From: Methyloprofundus sp.
GTDB lineage: Bacteria; Pseudomonadota; Gammaproteobacteria; Methylococcales; Methylomonadaceae
Direction: 5' to 3'
NCBI GenBank assembly: GCA_013138555.1
Contig: WTCN01000159.1
Coordinates: 1-5,798, forward strand
DNA: 5,798 nt
Shown: positions 4,812 through 5,798 of the stretch, one piece after another
Position numbering within the stretch: the first letter of the stretch is position 1
How the letters are laid out: each line of letters opens with the position of its first letter
Made by a program: the position numbers and the translations under genes
The notes under the pieces: generated by a model
The model's input: the letters and a program-made list of their open reading frames with translations, nothing else
Databases searched by the model: none
What the model was told of the DNA's origin: nothing

Positions 4812-5798
4812 TGGATTATTTTAATTATCGTGATAATAGGCTGTTTGCTGAAGATGTTGCTGTTGCGGATATCGTGGCAGAGTATGGATCGCCCTGCTAT
4901 ATTTATTCCAAGGCGACTTTAGAACGTCACTGGCATGCGTTTGATTCTGCCTTTGCAGATCAGCCACATTTAATTTGCTATGCGGTCAAAGCGAATTCCA
5001 ATATTGCTATTTTAAATACTCTGGCGCGCCTAGGTTCCGGTTTTGATATAGTTTCACTGGGTGAGCTGGAGCGAGTACTCGCGGCAAAGGGTGATGTGAA
5101 AAAAGTGGTTTTTTCCGGTGTCGGTAAACGCAAAGATGAAATTAGAGCCGCTTTAAAAGTAGGTATCCGTTGCTTTAATATTGAAGTCAAAGGTGAACTG
5201 GATCGAATCAATCAGATTGCCGGTGAGCTGGGAGTGATTGCACCTGTTTCTTTTCGGGTAAATCCTGATGTCGATGCTAAAACTCACCCTTATATATCCA
5301 CGGGCTTAAAGGAAAATAAGTTTGGCATTGATATTGATGGGGCAATAGCTGAATACCGTCGCGCTGCGACAATGCCGCATATAGAAATCGTTGGAATTGA
5401 TTGTCATATTGGCTCGCAGTTGACGGAAACACGGCCCTTTTTAGATGCTTTAGATAGGGTATTAAACATTGTTGAGACTTTAAAGTCCGAAGGTATCGTC
5501 TTACATCATTTAGATTTAGGCGGTGGTTTAGGTATTTGTTATAACGATGAAACGCCACCGCAGCCTGCTGAGTATGTTGCGGCTATTTTGACACGTCTAG
5601 GGCAGAATAATTTAGAAATTTTACTGGAGCCAGGGCGCGCCATAGCTGGAAATGCGGGGGTTTTAGTGACAAAAGTCGAGTATTTAAAGCCCACTGAACA
5701 TAAAAACTTTGCTATTGTCGATGCGGCAATGAATGATTTGGTGCGCCCTTCGCTATATAGTTCCTGGCAGGCTATTATTCCTGTTCAGCAGGGAAGCA
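4811..5798 (+). CDS. lysA: Diaminopimelate decarboxylase (3'-truncated by window edge)
   Basis: LysA decarboxylates meso-diaminopimelate to L-lysine, the last step of lysine biosynthesis, using pyridoxal phosphate in the cytoplasm. The visible 329 residues of an expected ~415 cover the alanine-racemase-like barrel and the beginning of the C-terminal beta domain. The PLP-binding lysine is K60 in YAVKAN (57-62). Other family marks are SFRVNPDV (147-154), the HIGSQ motif (199-203), the phosphate-binding GGGLGI loop (237-242), EPGR (273-276) and MNDLVRPSLY (307-316). The CESGD motif, with the cysteine contributed to the partner subunit's active site in the dimer, lies beyond the window. The start is supported by AGGGAG at 4799-4804 and by the one-base overlap with lptM. 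Base composition is less A+T-rich than the restriction genes, consistent with a core gene. No damage is seen in the visible part. Confidence 0.97.
   Translation, partial: MDYFNYRDNRLFAEDVAVADIVAEYGSPCYIYSKATLERHWHAFDSAFADQPHLICYAVKANSNIAILNTLARLGSGFDIVSLGELERVLAAKGDVKKVVFSGVGKRKDEIRAALKVGIRCFNIEVKGELDRINQIAGELGVIAPVSFRVNPDVDAKTHPYISTGLKENKFGIDIDGAIAEYRRAATMPHIEIVGIDCHIGSQLTETRPFLDALDRVLNIVETLKSEGIVLHHLDLGGGLGICYNDETPPQPAEYVAAILTRLGQNNLEILLEPGRAIAGNAGVLVTKVEYLKPTEHKNFAIVDAAMNDLVRPSLYSSWQAIIPVQQGS

Noticed and set aside
4978..5558. Minus-strand open frames inside lysA
   Set aside because: They are shadows of an intact, well-conserved gene on the plus strand.

Overview
The window looks like chromosomal DNA from an A+T-rich gammaproteobacterium. 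The best support is the lptM-lysA gene pair at the right edge, a small lipoprotein gene running directly into diaminopimelate decarboxylase, which is typical of that class. The start of a proteobacterial ribonuclease Z and a proteobacterial tandem-HD phosphodiesterase-like protein agree with this. The genus cannot be fixed from the sequence.

Layout from left to right: (1) bases 1-204, minus strand, hold the first ~24 codons of ribonuclease Z (rnz), which then break off into DNA carrying three consecutive stem-loops; this resembles the end of an IS200/IS605-type element that continues beyond the left edge. (2) 234-286 is an imperfect 13-bp inverted repeat. (3) 306-872, minus strand, encodes a membrane-anchored ankyrin-repeat protein, with a candidate promoter and an overlapping 9-bp-arm palindrome upstream. 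(4) 873-1151 is a divergent intergenic region. (5) 1152-2393, plus strand, encodes a 413-residue protein with two HD domains, the second being HD-GYP. (6) 2500-4535, plus strand, is a compact type II restriction-modification system: a HindVP-like endonuclease overlapping by 4 bases a C5-cytosine methyltransferase, closed by an intrinsic terminator. (7) 4695-5798, plus strand, holds lptM and then lysA, which runs off the right edge.

How the genes relate: the restriction-modification pair is a self-contained defence or selfish cassette, visibly more A+T-rich than lysA, placed immediately upstream of the housekeeping lptM-lysA operon. The HD protein is probably a signalling enzyme or sensor related to cyclic-di-GMP phosphodiesterases, but its GYP domain has lost key metal-ligand positions while its N-terminal HD domain keeps them. 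The ankyrin protein has no assigned function. No tRNA, rRNA, CRISPR array or riboswitch was recognised.

Most notable points: the probable IS disruption of rnz, the complementary loss and retention of metal ligands in the tandem HD protein, and the endonuclease-first, controller-less restriction-modification operon whose methyltransferase appears to depend on translational coupling.
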